Assembly (NCBI GenBank): GCA_047610385.1
Contig: JBLGAC010000009.1
Location: 1-64,000, forward strand
Source of the DNA: JBOCEF01 sp047610385
GTDB taxonomy: Bacteria; Pseudomonadota; Alphaproteobacteria; Rhodobacterales; Rhodobacteraceae
DNA: 64,000 bases
Direction: 5' to 3'
Shown piece after piece: positions 16,445 through 25,710 of the stretch; the stretch's first letter is position 1; each line of letters starts with the position of its first letter. The position numbers and the translations under genes are program-made. The notes beneath the pieces were generated by a model, which made no database searches, was not told the DNA's origin, and saw nothing but the letters and a program-made list of their open reading frames with translations.

Positions 16445-17122
16445 TCAGCTCTTGCGGCGGCGCCCGGCGATCCCTGCCGCGCCAAGGGCGGTCAGCAGCA
16501 GCAGGGCGACGGGGGGCAGGGGGACGGGCGTGGTTGCCCCCACCAGCTGCATCCCGGCCAGACCGGCATAAGCAGCACCGATTCCGATGCTTGTCGCCGT
16601 CACGTTCAACAGCCCGCCCGACACGTTCACGGTGGCGAATGACAGGTAGGATACACCTTCGTCCAAGGTCGTGCCGCCGGTGATGCTGTCAAAGGCGGTT
16701 CCGTTCACATTGCCATTGCCCAGCTCGACGACGCTGTTGGAAGGTTCATAGAGATAGACGTTATAAGACCCGTTGAGCAGGCCAGTGATATCAACCGCCC
16801 AAGACCCGTTTCGGGTGTAAAAATTATCGCAGACGAGCTTGTCAAAGTCGGTCGTGCTGCAACCTTGGCTACCGGCTAGCACGCCGGCCGTGATCGTGAC
16901 CCCAACGCCGCTGACCGTGCCGGTGGTGTCGGTAAAGCCTGTGTAGCTGGTCGAATCCGTGTTCGTGACGTTCCAGATCCCGGCATCTCCCGCGGCGGCA
17001 TAGGACGACGGGGGGGCCTCCGACGAGGAGAAATCGAAATTATAGGAGGCGGCCTAGCCTGCGGCGGATGATGCGAAAAGCAGCGCAGATGCGCAGCACG
17101 CGCGGTGCAAGTATTTGGGCAT
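16445..17122 (-). pseudogene. VPLPP-CTERM secreted protein with amber codon in the signal peptide
   Basis: The frame from ATG 17122 gives MPKYLHRACCASALLFASSA, AG, then TAG (codon 23, 17054-17056), then AASYNFDFSSSEAPP and a normal secreted domain. It ends in a sorting signal VPLPPVALLLLTALGAAGIA followed by GRRRKS. Such tails (VPLPA-CTERM) are thought to be processed by an exosortase. The amber sits almost exactly at the signal-peptidase site, and everything after it remains open for about 200 codons, which suggests recent loss or an assembly error. A GTG restart at 16882 would lack a signal peptide. Confidence 0.75.
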
Positions 17123-17142
17123 AAGGGTGAAATTCTTGTTAA

Positions 17143-17172
17143 AAAAATCATTCAGCATGTTGAATGATTTTT
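17143..17172 (-). terminator. Intrinsic terminator downstream of the SulP gene
   Basis: A perfect 12-bp inverted repeat (AAAAATCATTCA, 17143-17154; TGAATGATTTTT, 17161-17172) has a six-base loop and runs into T residues on the minus strand. It lies about 150 bases after the SulP stop and about 20 bases before the broken VPLPP gene. The stem is AT-rich and so weaker than usual. The surrounding 17130-17240 is a conspicuous AT-rich island that may also contain the promoter for the downstream gene. Confidence 0.6.
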
Positions 17173-17325
17173 ATTTTAAATTAATTTTTTAGTCCGAATT
17201 TATTTTTCGTTATCAAAAAAATTTATAATTTGTCCATGCTTGTGGGCCGTGAGGTGGCAAGGGCGGCGCTGGTTCATCGGGGGCGCGGTCCGTCCAATCT
17301 TGCGGGGCGCTGCGCGTTGGGGCGC

Positions 17326-18981
17326 TCAGGCGCCTATCTTGATGGCGGCCCGCGCGGTGGCCACTGCGTCGGCAGCGGTGGACGCGAACCCGGCATGGAC
17401 GCCATGCGCCTCCAGCACCTTGCGCACTGGCGTGGATGCGCCTGCGATCCACACCGACACGCCCGCCTTGGTCGCCTGCCGCACCACGCCTGCCACCGCG
17501 CTGGCCGCGGTGCTGTCAACCAGCGGCACATCGGTGAAATCCATCACAAAAGCGCGCCGCCCATCTGATATCTGGTCCAGCACGGACGACACCGTCGACG
17601 CCGCGCCAAAGAAAAACACGCCCTTCAGGCGGTAGACCGCCACATCGGGGTCTGCAGCCAGCGCGGGGTCGAAATTATCGCCAACGTCTGGGGTGCCAGT
17701 CTCAATCTTCGCGGCCTCAGCCATGCGGTGCACGAAGATCAGGGTGCCAAGGGCAAAGCCCACGATGATGCCCTCAGTCAAATCGCGGAACACGGTCAGC
17801 CCGAAGGTGACCAGCAGCACCAGCGCGTCGCCTTTGGATGCGCGCAGCAAGGCGGCAAAGGCGTGCCGCTCAGCCATGTTCCACGCCACAACCGCCAACA
17901 CTCCCGCAAGCGCGGCCAGCGGCACATGGGCCAGCAGCGGCCCGGCGGCCAGCACCGCGGCCAGCAGCGCGCCTGCATGCACCATGCCCGCCACCGGCCC
18001 GCGGGCACCGGCGCGAATGTTGGTGGCGGTGCGCGCGATGGCGCCGGTGACGCAGATCCCGCCCATCAGCGCCGATCCGACATTTGCGATGCCTTGCGCC
18101 GCCAACTCCATGTTTGATCGGTGCCGCGCGCCGGTCATGCCGTCCGCCACCACCGCCGAAAGCAGCGATTCAATCGCCCCGAGCAACGCAAAAGCCGCCC
18201 CGTGGGGCAGCGCCGCCAGCACTGCATCCGCTGTGATCACCGGCAGACCGGGCATCGGAAGTCCCGTCGCCGCCGCGCCAAACCGGGACCCGACCGTCGC
18301 CACCGGCAGATCCAACCCTGACGCCACCACACCGGCCAGCGCCACCGCCGCCAGCATTCCCGGCCAGCCCGGGCGCAGGCGCTTCAGCGCCAGGATCACC
18401 GCGATGCTCAGGGCCGACAGGGCGATGGCGGCGGGGTTGGCGGTTGGCAACGCCTCGGCCAACGCGGTCAGTTTTGGCGCCAGGGGCCCGGGTTCTTTGC
18501 CCGGCAAGGTCAGGCCCAGCAATTCGTGGATCTGGCTGGCAAAGATGATCGCCGCGATCCCCGCGGTGAAGCCGACCGTCACCGGATAGGGGATGAATTT
18601 GATGTAGCTGCCCAGCCGCAGCACCCCCGCTGCTGCCAGCAGGGCACCCGCGATCATGGTGGACAGGATCAGCCCCTCAACCCCGATCTGATCGACGGTG
18701 GCGGCGACCAGCACGATGAACGCGCCCGCCGGTCCGCCAATCTGAAACCGGCTGCCCCCCAGCAGTGACACCAGAAACCCGCCGACGATGGCGGTGATCA
18801 GCCCGCGTTCGGGGCCCACGCCCGACGCGATGGCGATGGCCATGGACAGCGGCAGCGCCACCACCGCCACGGTCAATCCGGCGATGATGTCGGCGCGCAG
18901 ATCCGCGGCACCGTAGCCTTCGCGCAGAACGGTGATCAGCTTGGGTGTGAACTGGGCGGGAAACCCGCGGCGCTTGGACAT
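17326..18981 (-). CDS. SulP-family anion transporter with STAS domain
   Basis: 551 residues. About 10-12 hydrophobic helices start with LRADIIAGLTVAVVALPLSM, the classical SulP signature region. A cytosolic STAS domain follows from about residue 430 (VAVYRLKGVFFFGAASTVSS, then VMDFTDVPLVDSTAASAVAG). SulP carriers import sulfate, bicarbonate or dicarboxylates through the inner membrane. The substrate is not determinable here; a sulfatase-family gene lies nearby but is separated by the VPLPP gene. GGGAGC sits upstream of the start. Confidence 0.9.
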   Translation of the reverse strand: MSKRRGFPAQFTPKLITVLREGYGAADLRADIIAGLTVAVVALPLSMAIAIASGVGPERGLITAIVGGFLVSLLGGSRFQIGGPAGAFIVLVAATVDQIGVEGLILSTMIAGALLAAAGVLRLGSYIKFIPYPVTVGFTAGIAAIIFASQIHELLGLTLPGKEPGPLAPKLTALAEALPTANPAAIALSALSIAVILALKRLRPGWPGMLAAVALAGVVASGLDLPVATVGSRFGAAATGLPMPGLPVITADAVLAALPHGAAFALLGAIESLLSAVVADGMTGARHRSNMELAAQGIANVGSALMGGICVTGAIARTATNIRAGARGPVAGMVHAGALLAAVLAAGPLLAHVPLAALAGVLAVVAWNMAERHAFAALLRASKGDALVLLVTFGLTVFRDLTEGIIVGFALGTLIFVHRMAEAAKIETGTPDVGDNFDPALAADPDVAVYRLKGVFFFGAASTVSSVLDQISDGRRAFVMDFTDVPLVDSTAASAVAGVVRQATKAGVSVWIAGASTPVRKVLEAHGVHAGFASTAADAVATARAAIKIGA

Positions 18982-19226
18982 CGGACGCTCCCTTCGACAA
19001 AACGCGGCGGGATCGTCGGCGGGCGTCGGCGGTCAGCGTCGCAAGGACAGGTCCGACAGCTGCACCCCCCGCGCCTCTGCCGCAATGAGACGAGAGCGCA
19101 CGGGGACCCTTGACCCGCGCCCGCGCCCGTCGCCAGATCGCGCCACCCCGCCGCGCGCCATCCCCCCGCACATGACCCGCCTTGCGCATGACCTGCCCCG
19201 TGCATGATCTGAGGAAGCACCACCCC

Positions 19227-20195
19227 ATGTCCGACAACAGCTATGAAACCGGCCGCCTGAACCTGCCTTTCACCGGCATCGCGTCCTTTGGGAAATTCCC
19301 GATCCAGACCGATTGGACCGCGCTGAACGCCGATGCCTGCATCCTTGGGGCACCGTTTGATGGCGGCACGCAGTATCGCCCCGGTGCGCGGTTCGGGCCG
19401 CGCGGGGTGCGGGAGGCATCAACCCTGTTCGCCTTTGGCCATGGTGGCGCCTATGACCACGAAGACGACGTCACCTATCTGCCCAGCCCTGGCCCGCGGA
19501 TTGTGGATATCGGCGACGCGGACATTATCCACACTGATACCATCCAAAGCCACGCCAACATCCGCAAAGGCGTCGCGGCAATCTTGGATGCGGGCGCCCT
19601 GCCGGTGACCATCGGCGGTGATCATTCCATCACCATCCCGTGCATTGAGGCCTTTGAAGGCCGCGGCCCGATCCATGTGGTGCAGATCGATGCGCATCTC
19701 GATTTCGTTGATGTGCGCCACGGCGTGACCCGCGGGCACGGCAACCCGATGCGCCGCGCCGCCGAAAAGGATTATGTGACGGGTCTGACGCAGATCGGCA
19801 TTCGCAATGTGTCCTCCACGGCCCGCGATGGGTATGAGGCCGCGCGCGCCATGGGATCGGACATCCTGTCGGTGCGCCAGATGCGGGCGCTGGGGCCGCA
19901 GGCGACCATCGCCCGCATCCCTGAGGGCGCGCGCGTCTACCTGACCATCGACATAGACGGGTTCGACCCAAGCATCGCACCGGGCACCGGCACGCCGTCG
20001 CATGGCGGTTTCAGCTATTATGAGGGGCTGGAGATGATCGACGCGCTGGCCAAGCGCCACGAGATCGTCGGCATGGACCTGGTGGAGGTCGCCCCCGCCT
20101 ATGATGCGGGCGAGGTCACGCAGGTGCTGGCCGCGCAGCTGCTGCTGAACGCGCTGGGGCGGATTTTTCATCATCGGGCGGGGCGGCAGGGCTGA
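19227..20195 (+). CDS. speB: Agmatinase-family ureohydrolase
   Basis: 322 residues of the arginase/agmatinase family. The manganese ligands are in GGDHS (130-134), DAHLD (155-159) and YLTIDIDGFDPSIAPG. Agmatinase releases urea from agmatine to give putrescine. Related guanidinobutyrase or guanidinopropionase activity is possible and cannot be separated by eye. The ATG at 19227 is chosen because GAGGAAG lies nine bases upstream; an in-frame ATG at 19182 lacks one. The stop overlaps the start of a small membrane protein in TGATG. Confidence 0.82.
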   Translation: MSDNSYETGRLNLPFTGIASFGKFPIQTDWTALNADACILGAPFDGGTQYRPGARFGPRGVREASTLFAFGHGGAYDHEDDVTYLPSPGPRIVDIGDADIIHTDTIQSHANIRKGVAAILDAGALPVTIGGDHSITIPCIEAFEGRGPIHVVQIDAHLDFVDVRHGVTRGHGNPMRRAAEKDYVTGLTQIGIRNVSSTARDGYEAARAMGSDILSVRQMRALGPQATIARIPEGARVYLTIDIDGFDPSIAPGTGTPSHGGFSYYEGLEMIDALAKRHEIVGMDLVEVAPAYDAGEVTQVLAAQLLLNALGRIFHHRAGRQG

Positions 20196-20701
20196 TGCGG
20201 CGCGGGGCGTTCGTCGCGGATTATGAGACGCATTTCGATCGGGTAAGTTCGGCGATGATCGCCGGGGCTGCATTCGGCGGGCTCATGATCATGATCCCAA
20301 TCGCAATCATCCCATTGATTGCGGATGCGCCTGCCAAAGCCGTGACGGTGAATTTGGGCGCTGCCCTTCGGGTCGTGATATTTGCGTGTATCTTGGTGTT
20401 CCCAATCACGATGCTCGGGTTGGTGGGGATAGGCGGGCCCATCTGGTTGTGCCTGCACCTGCTGCACTTGCGCGGCTGGGGCGCAATGGTCTGCGCTGGC
20501 GCATTCGTGCCGTTTCCGGCGTTCACGGCCCTGCTGAGCGCGCTTTCGGGCCGGTCCGTTGCCGCGCAAAATGGGATTCCTTCCGGCGCCGAGTGGTGGA
20601 TTCTGGGGGTCTCCGGCTGGGGTGGCGCAATAGGCCTGCTGATCTGGGTCATCGCCTATCGCCCCTTGAAACCCGGGCCGCACGAAAAGACCTTCGAATG
20701 A
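20195..20701 (+). CDS. Small multi-pass membrane protein, unknown
   Basis: 168 residues with about four hydrophobic segments (roughly 20-45, 55-95, 98-118 and 133-155). No domain is recognised. Its ATG overlaps the agmatinase stop, so it is probably co-translated with it. It might be an inner-membrane accessory protein, but there is no evidence for function. Confidence 0.6.
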   Translation: MRRGAFVADYETHFDRVSSAMIAGAAFGGLMIMIPIAIIPLIADAPAKAVTVNLGAALRVVIFACILVFPITMLGLVGIGGPIWLCLHLLHLRGWGAMVCAGAFVPFPAFTALLSALSGRSVAAQNGIPSGAEWWILGVSGWGGAIGLLIWVIAYRPLKPGPHEKTFE

Positions 20702-20884
20702 CCGCGCGCCGATGACCGCCCCGATCCGCCAAGGCGTCGGGCTGCGCCTGCTCGCGGCGTTTCTGCCTGTGGCGAACGCGCAGGCGCTGGGGTACCTCGC
20801 GCCGGTGCTGACGTTGCCGATGGCCGCGCCCTCTTTCCGGCGCGCGCGCCATGCGGTATCCCCTGTGCGCAACAGGAGGTCCCC

Positions 20885-21994
20885 ATGTCCTACAACACCT
20901 TTGGCCACGTCTTCCGCGTCACCACTTGGGGCGAAAGCCATGGGCCCGCGCTTGGCGCCACCGTTGACGGCTGCCCGCCGGGCGTGCCGATCGACGAGGC
21001 GCAGATCCAGCTCTGGCTCGACCGCCGCCGCCCCGGTCAGAATCGGTATATGACCCAGAGGCAGGAGGCCGATCAGGTCCGCATCCTGTCGGGCGTGTTC
21101 GAAGGCGTGACCACTGGCACCCCGATCCAGCTGATGATTGAAAATACCGATCACCGGTCCAAGGATTATTCGGAGATTTCCGAGAAATTCCGCCCGGGCC
21201 ATGCCGACATCGCCTATTGGCAGAAATACGGCATCCGCGATTATCGCGGTGGCGGCAGATCAAGCGCCCGCGAAACCGCCGCGCGGGTCGCTGCGGGGGG
21301 CGTGGCGCGCGCTGCCTTGCACATGCTGGCGCCTGCGCTGACCATCCGTGGGTGCCTTGTGCAGATGGGGCCGCACAAGATCGACCGGTCGCGTTTTGAT
21401 TGGGACGTGGTGGAGGGCAACCCTCTGTGGACCCCCGATCCCATCGCCGCCAAGGAATGGCCGGTGCTGCTGGATGCAATCCGCAAGGCCGGATCATCCG
21501 TGGGCGCGGTGATCGAATTGCAGGCGTCGGGCGTGCCCGCGGGGCTGGGGGCGCCGATCTATGCCAAGCTCGATTCGGATCTGGCATGCATGCTGATGAC
21601 CATCAACGCGGTCAAAGGCGTGGAAATCGGCGCAGGCATGGGCGCGGCTGAATTGACCGGAGAGCAGAACGCCGACGAAATCCTGCCCGGAAATGATGGC
21701 ACGCTGCGCTATACCTCAAATCAGGCGGGGGGCATTCTGGGGGGGATTTCGACAGGGCAGGATGTGGTGGCGCGGTTTGCGGTGAAACCGACATCGTCGA
21801 TCCTGACGCCCCGGCGCACGGTCACCAAATCGGGTGAGGCCGCTGAGATCATCACCAAAGGGCGCCATGATCCTTGCGTCGGCGTGCGTGCCGTCCCGGT
21901 CGGAGAAGCGATGATGGCCTGCGTGCTGCTTGACCACCTGCTGCTGGACCGCGCCCAGACCGGCGGTGTGCGCGGCCAGATCGGAGAGATGTGA
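20885..21994 (+). CDS. aroC: Chorismate synthase
   Basis: 369 residues. The N-terminus FGHVFRVTTWGESHGPALGA is the chorismate synthase signature. YRGGGRSSARETAARVAAG, GAGMGAAELTG and RHDPCVGVRAVPVGEAMMAC are all present. The enzyme converts EPSP to chorismate with reduced FMN, the last shared step of aromatic amino-acid synthesis. An ideal AGGAGGT lies a few bases before the ATG. The next gene, a haloacid dehalogenase, starts two bases after the stop. Confidence 0.97.
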   Translation: MSYNTFGHVFRVTTWGESHGPALGATVDGCPPGVPIDEAQIQLWLDRRRPGQNRYMTQRQEADQVRILSGVFEGVTTGTPIQLMIENTDHRSKDYSEISEKFRPGHADIAYWQKYGIRDYRGGGRSSARETAARVAAGGVARAALHMLAPALTIRGCLVQMGPHKIDRSRFDWDVVEGNPLWTPDPIAAKEWPVLLDAIRKAGSSVGAVIELQASGVPAGLGAPIYAKLDSDLACMLMTINAVKGVEIGAGMGAAELTGEQNADEILPGNDGTLRYTSNQAGGILGGISTGQDVVARFAVKPTSSILTPRRTVTKSGEAAEIITKGRHDPCVGVRAVPVGEAMMACVLLDHLLLDRAQTGGVRGQIGEM

Positions 21995-21995
21995 C

Positions 21996-22835
21996 ATGGG
22001 CCCCGAAGATCACAATGCCGACCTGACCGCAGGCCAAGGCGATACGCAGGGTGGCGCGCAGGCAGATGCGCAGGCCCGCGATGCGCAGGTGTCCGGGCCC
22101 CAAGGCGCGGCGCGGCTGCGGCCTGCGGCTTTCATCTTCGATGTGTTCGGCACCTGCGTTGACTGGCGTTCGGGCGTGGCGCTGGTTCTGCGCGACGCGC
22201 TGGCGGCCAAGGGCGTGGCGGTTGATCCCGCGATGCTGACCGACGCGTGGCGCAACGCGTATCAGCCGTCAATGCAGCGGATCATCGATGGCGGGCGCGG
22301 CTATGTCCCGCTGGATGAACTGCACCGCGAAAACCTGGAACGCGTGCTGGCGGATCACGGTCTGGCGGGCATTTTCGACGCGGGCGAAATCGCCACGCTG
22401 GCCCGCGCGTGGGAACAGTTGCCCCCGTGGCCGGACGTGCATCAAGGGGTGCGCAGGCTTAAGAAACTTGCGCCGATTGCGCCGTGCTCCAACGGGTCGA
22501 TCGCGCTGATGGTGCATCTGGCGCGGTTTGCGGACCTGCCGTGGGATTGTATTCTGGGCGCGGAAATCGCCCGCGACTTCAAGCCCGCGCCGGGGGTGTA
22601 TCTGGCGGCCTGCGCGGCGCTTCGGCTTGACCCTGCGCAGGTGCTGATGGTCGCCTGCCATGCCGATGATCTGGATGCGGCCAAAGCTGCCGGGCTGCGC
22701 ACCGCCTATATCCCGCGGCCCATGGAATGGGGCGAGGCGCACACCCATGACGTGTTGACGCCCGAGGCCGCGCGCGCACGGTTCGATTTTGCGGCGCATG
22801 ATTTTGCGGCCTTGGCTGACACGCTCGGCGGTTGA
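21996..22835 (+). CDS. Haloacid dehalogenase type II (HAD superfamily)
   Basis: 279 residues. The HAD nucleophile is Asp49 in FIFDVFGTCVDWRSG; then APCSNGSIALM, DFKPAPGVYLAACAAL and VACHADDLDAAKAAGLRTAY. This matches type II 2-haloacid dehalogenases, which hydrolyse L-2-haloacids by an Asp-ester intermediate, though many members have other substrates. The first 40 residues are an unusual Gln/Ala/Asp/Gly-rich tail (AQADAQARDAQ) absent from the normal family N-terminus. It starts two bases after aroC. It is not adjacent to the reductive dehalogenase, so a shared pathway is only a possibility. Confidence 0.85.
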   Translation: MGPEDHNADLTAGQGDTQGGAQADAQARDAQVSGPQGAARLRPAAFIFDVFGTCVDWRSGVALVLRDALAAKGVAVDPAMLTDAWRNAYQPSMQRIIDGGRGYVPLDELHRENLERVLADHGLAGIFDAGEIATLARAWEQLPPWPDVHQGVRRLKKLAPIAPCSNGSIALMVHLARFADLPWDCILGAEIARDFKPAPGVYLAACAALRLDPAQVLMVACHADDLDAAKAAGLRTAYIPRPMEWGEAHTHDVLTPEAARARFDFAAHDFAALADTLGG

Positions 22836-22845
22836 TCCCGGGCCC

Positions 22846-22868
22846 CAGATTATTCTGCGAATAATCTG
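22846..22868. promoter_or_regulatory. Palindrome upstream of hisS (possible Lrp/AsnC-type site)
   Basis: CAGATTATT and AATAATCTG form a perfect 9-bp inverted repeat around CTGCG. It lies just after the haloacid dehalogenase stop and about 145 bases before hisS. Alphaproteobacterial Lrp/AsnC-type sites are often AT-rich palindromes of this size; that assignment is inference. No T tract follows, so it is a poor terminator. Confidence 0.4.
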
Positions 22869-23011
22869 CGCGTCGATCCACGCGCGCGCTCTTGCTTGCC
22901 CCGCATGCGTCGATCCGTTACCACCGCTCGCGAACTGGTGCGCGCGCTTGGTGCGGGCGTCTGATGCAGTGGCGCGGCCCCCGGCGCGCGCCGACCCGAA
23001 GGACGAAAGCC

Positions 23012-24517
23012 ATGGCCAAGGACAAGAGCGACAAGCCCCGTCGCCCCCGCGCCCAGACCCCGCGCGGCTTTCGCGACGTGTTCGACGGCGAAATCGCTGA
23101 GCGCAACGCCATGCTGGCGCGCATCACCGAGGTCTACCGCCGCTATGGCTTTGACGCGCTGGAAACCGCTGCTGTCGAAACCGTGGACGCGCTGGGCAAG
23201 TTCCTGCCCGACGTGGACCGCCCCAACGAAGGCGTGTTTGCGTGGGAGGACGAGGGCGAGGGCTGGCTGGCGCTGCGCTATGATCTGACCGCGCCGCTGG
23301 CCCGCGTGGTCGCCCAGCACCGCAATGATTTGCCCAGCCCCTACCGGCGCTATGCCGTTGGCCCGGTGTGGCGCAATGAAAAGCCGGGGCCGGGGCGGTT
23401 TCGCCAGTTCACCCAATGCGACGCCGATACGGTTGGCGCCGGATCGGTGGCCGCGGATGCAGAAATCTGCGCCATGCTGGCCGATGCGCTGGAAGCTGCC
23501 GGGATCGCCCGCGGCGACTATGTGATCCGCATCAACAACCGCAAAGTGTTGAACGGGATCATGGAGGCGGCGGGCGTTCTGGACCCCTCGGACCCCGATC
23601 TGCACCATGACCGCCGCGGCATCGTGCTGCGCGCCATCGACAAGCTGGACCGCCTGGGGGAGGTCGGCGTGCGCGCGCTGCTTGGCGACAGCCGCAAGGA
23701 CGACAGCGGCGACGTGACCAAGGGGGCGGAGCTGAGCAATGAGGCCGCCGACACCGTGATGGGCTTTGTCTCCGCCCGCCGCGATACTGGCGCCGCGACC
23801 TGCGCGCGGTTGCGTGAATTGGTCGGTGCCTCGGCCCAAGGCGCTGAGGGCGTGGCGGAGCTGGAGACCATGGCGACGTTGCTTGAGGGCCTCGGCTTTG
23901 GCCACGACCGCATCGTGATCGACCCGTCAGTTGTGCGCGGTCTGGGGTATTACACCGGCCCGGTCTATGAGGCCGAGCTGACCTTTGAGATCCTCGATGA
24001 AAAGGGCCGCCCGCGCCAGTTCGGGTCGGTCGCCGGGGGCGGGCGCTATGATGATCTGGTCAAGCGCTTCACCGGGCAAACCGTGCCTGCGACCGGCGTG
24101 TCGGTGGGCGTGGACCGGTTGTTGGCCGCCTTGCGCGCCTCTGGCCGCATGACGGATCAGGCCGCGGGGCCGGTGGTCGTGACCGTCATGGACAAGGACC
24201 GCATTGGCGACAGCATGGCGATGGCCACTGAACTGCGCGAAGCGGGCATCCGGGCTGAGCCGTTCATGGGCGGCGGCAACATGGGCAAGCAACTGAAATA
24301 CGCCGACCGCCGCGGATCGCCGGTGGCGGTGATCGAAGGGTCTGACGAAAAGGCCCGCGGCGTGGTGCAGATCAAGGACCTCGCGCTTGGTGCCCGGCTG
24401 GCTGCGAACATTGAAACCCACGCTGATTGGGCCGCCCAGCCCGCCCAGATGGAAATTCCGCGCGCCGATCTTGTGCAACAGGTTCGCGCCATGATCGCGC
24501 GCGCCGGGCAGGACTGA
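23012..24517 (+). CDS. hisS: Histidyl-tRNA synthetase
   Basis: 501 residues, class II synthetase. Motif 2 is RNEKPGPGRFRQFTQCDAD. The histidine-specific RGLGYYTGPVYE and motif 3 GVSVGVDRLLAAL are present, followed by an anticodon-binding domain (VVVTVMDKDRIGDSMAMATE). The ATG at 23012 follows GGACGAAAGCC; longer frames upstream are not conserved-looking. It is the first gene of a hisS-hisZ-hisG run in which hisZ begins five bases after its stop. Confidence 0.96.
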   Translation: MAKDKSDKPRRPRAQTPRGFRDVFDGEIAERNAMLARITEVYRRYGFDALETAAVETVDALGKFLPDVDRPNEGVFAWEDEGEGWLALRYDLTAPLARVVAQHRNDLPSPYRRYAVGPVWRNEKPGPGRFRQFTQCDADTVGAGSVAADAEICAMLADALEAAGIARGDYVIRINNRKVLNGIMEAAGVLDPSDPDLHHDRRGIVLRAIDKLDRLGEVGVRALLGDSRKDDSGDVTKGAELSNEAADTVMGFVSARRDTGAATCARLRELVGASAQGAEGVAELETMATLLEGLGFGHDRIVIDPSVVRGLGYYTGPVYEAELTFEILDEKGRPRQFGSVAGGGRYDDLVKRFTGQTVPATGVSVGVDRLLAALRASGRMTDQAAGPVVVTVMDKDRIGDSMAMATELREAGIRAEPFMGGGNMGKQLKYADRRGSPVAVIEGSDEKARGVVQIKDLALGARLAANIETHADWAAQPAQMEIPRADLVQQVRAMIARAGQD

Positions 24518-24522
24518 TCGCG

Positions 24523-25710
24523 ATGGCCGCCTCGCGCGCATATCTGCCCGGCGGGCGCATGGGGTTGGGGTTGTCGGCGCTGGCCACTGAGCGCGCGCGC
24601 ATCGCCGACGTCTTTTCAGATGCCGGGGCGGAGCGGGTGGAGCCTGCCGCCTTGCAGCCCGCCGAATTGCTGCTGAACCTTTATGGTGAGGACATTCGTG
24701 GCCGTGCCTACATCACCGAAGACCCGGTGGATGGCGCGCTGGTGCTGCGCCCCGAATTCACCGTGCCGGTCGCGCTGTTGCACCGCGCGGGCGGGAACGG
24801 CGCGGCGCGCTACGCCTATTCAGGCCCGGTCTGGCGGCGCCAGGCGCCGGGATCTGCGCGCCCGACCGAATATCTGCAGGCCGGGATCGAAAGCTTTGGC
24901 GACAGCGATCCGACCGCCGCTGACGCGGACATGTTCGTGCTGATCCGCCGCGCCTTGGGCGACGCCGTGCCGCTGCGCGCCATGACCGGCGATCTTTCGA
25001 TTGCGCTGGCGGCGATCCGGGGCCTTGGGGCGCCGGACCGCTGGGTTGCGGCGCTGCACCGCCACATCTGGCGGCCCGCACGGTTCCGCGCGGTGCTGGA
25101 GGGGTATGGCCCCGACCGCCCCACGCCCACAAAAAGCCGCGCCGCCCTTCTTGCCGCCGCCGCCCAAGGGCCCGACGCGCTGGACGCATTTATCGCCGCT
25201 GCGGCGCCTGAGGCAGGCCTGCGCGCGCGCACTGAGATCGCGGGCCGGGCAACGGCGCTGGCCGAGGACGCCAGCAGCGCGCCCTTGCCGCGTGAACAGA
25301 TTGCCTTTGTCGAGGCGGCCTTGGACGTGAAGGGCCCGTCAGCGGCCGCGCTGGCGTCGCTCAGGGCGCTTGCCGCCGATGCGCCTGCTGCTGCTGCTGC
25401 CGCCATGGGCCCCGTGCTGGACCGGATGGAGGCGCGTCTGGCGGCGCTGTCAGCCCGGGGTGTGGATGCAGAGGCGCTGCCGTTCGATGCATCCTTTGGC
25501 CGGGCGCTGGAATATTACGACGGCTTCACCTTTGAATTCTGCGCGCCGGGCGCGCCGCATCTGCCCCCGCTTGGCGGCGGGGGGCGCTATGACGCGCTGA
25601 CCGCGCGGCTGGGGCTGGCAGGGCCGGATGGCGGCGCGGTTCCCGGCATCGGCGGGGTGGTGCGGCCCGAAGCGATGCTGGCCGCCGCGGCACATGGGGC
25701 GGCATCATGA
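24523..25710 (+). CDS. hisZ: ATP phosphoribosyltransferase regulatory subunit
   Basis: 395 residues of the HisS-like catalytic-domain family without aminoacylation function. GALVLRPEFTVPVALLHRA, YSGPVWRRQ and GRALEYYDGFTFEFCAP are visible. HisZ assembles with short HisG and is required for its activity and feedback by histidine. Its presence explains the short HisG that follows. The start at 24523 is five bases after hisS, and its stop overlaps hisG in ATGA. Confidence 0.92.
   Translation: MAASRAYLPGGRMGLGLSALATERARIADVFSDAGAERVEPAALQPAELLLNLYGEDIRGRAYITEDPVDGALVLRPEFTVPVALLHRAGGNGAARYAYSGPVWRRQAPGSARPTEYLQAGIESFGDSDPTAADADMFVLIRRALGDAVPLRAMTGDLSIALAAIRGLGAPDRWVAALHRHIWRPARFRAVLEGYGPDRPTPTKSRAALLAAAAQGPDALDAFIAAAAPEAGLRARTEIAGRATALAEDASSAPLPREQIAFVEAALDVKGPSAAALASLRALAADAPAAAAAAMGPVLDRMEARLAALSARGVDAEALPFDASFGRALEYYDGFTFEFCAPGAPHLPPLGGGGRYDALTARLGLAGPDGGAVPGIGGVVRPEAMLAAAAHGAAS

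Noticed and set aside
20712..21053. Plus-strand frame overlapping the aroC start
   Set aside because: Runs out of frame into aroC; the AGGAGGT signal clearly serves aroC and the frame has no ribosome binding site of its own.
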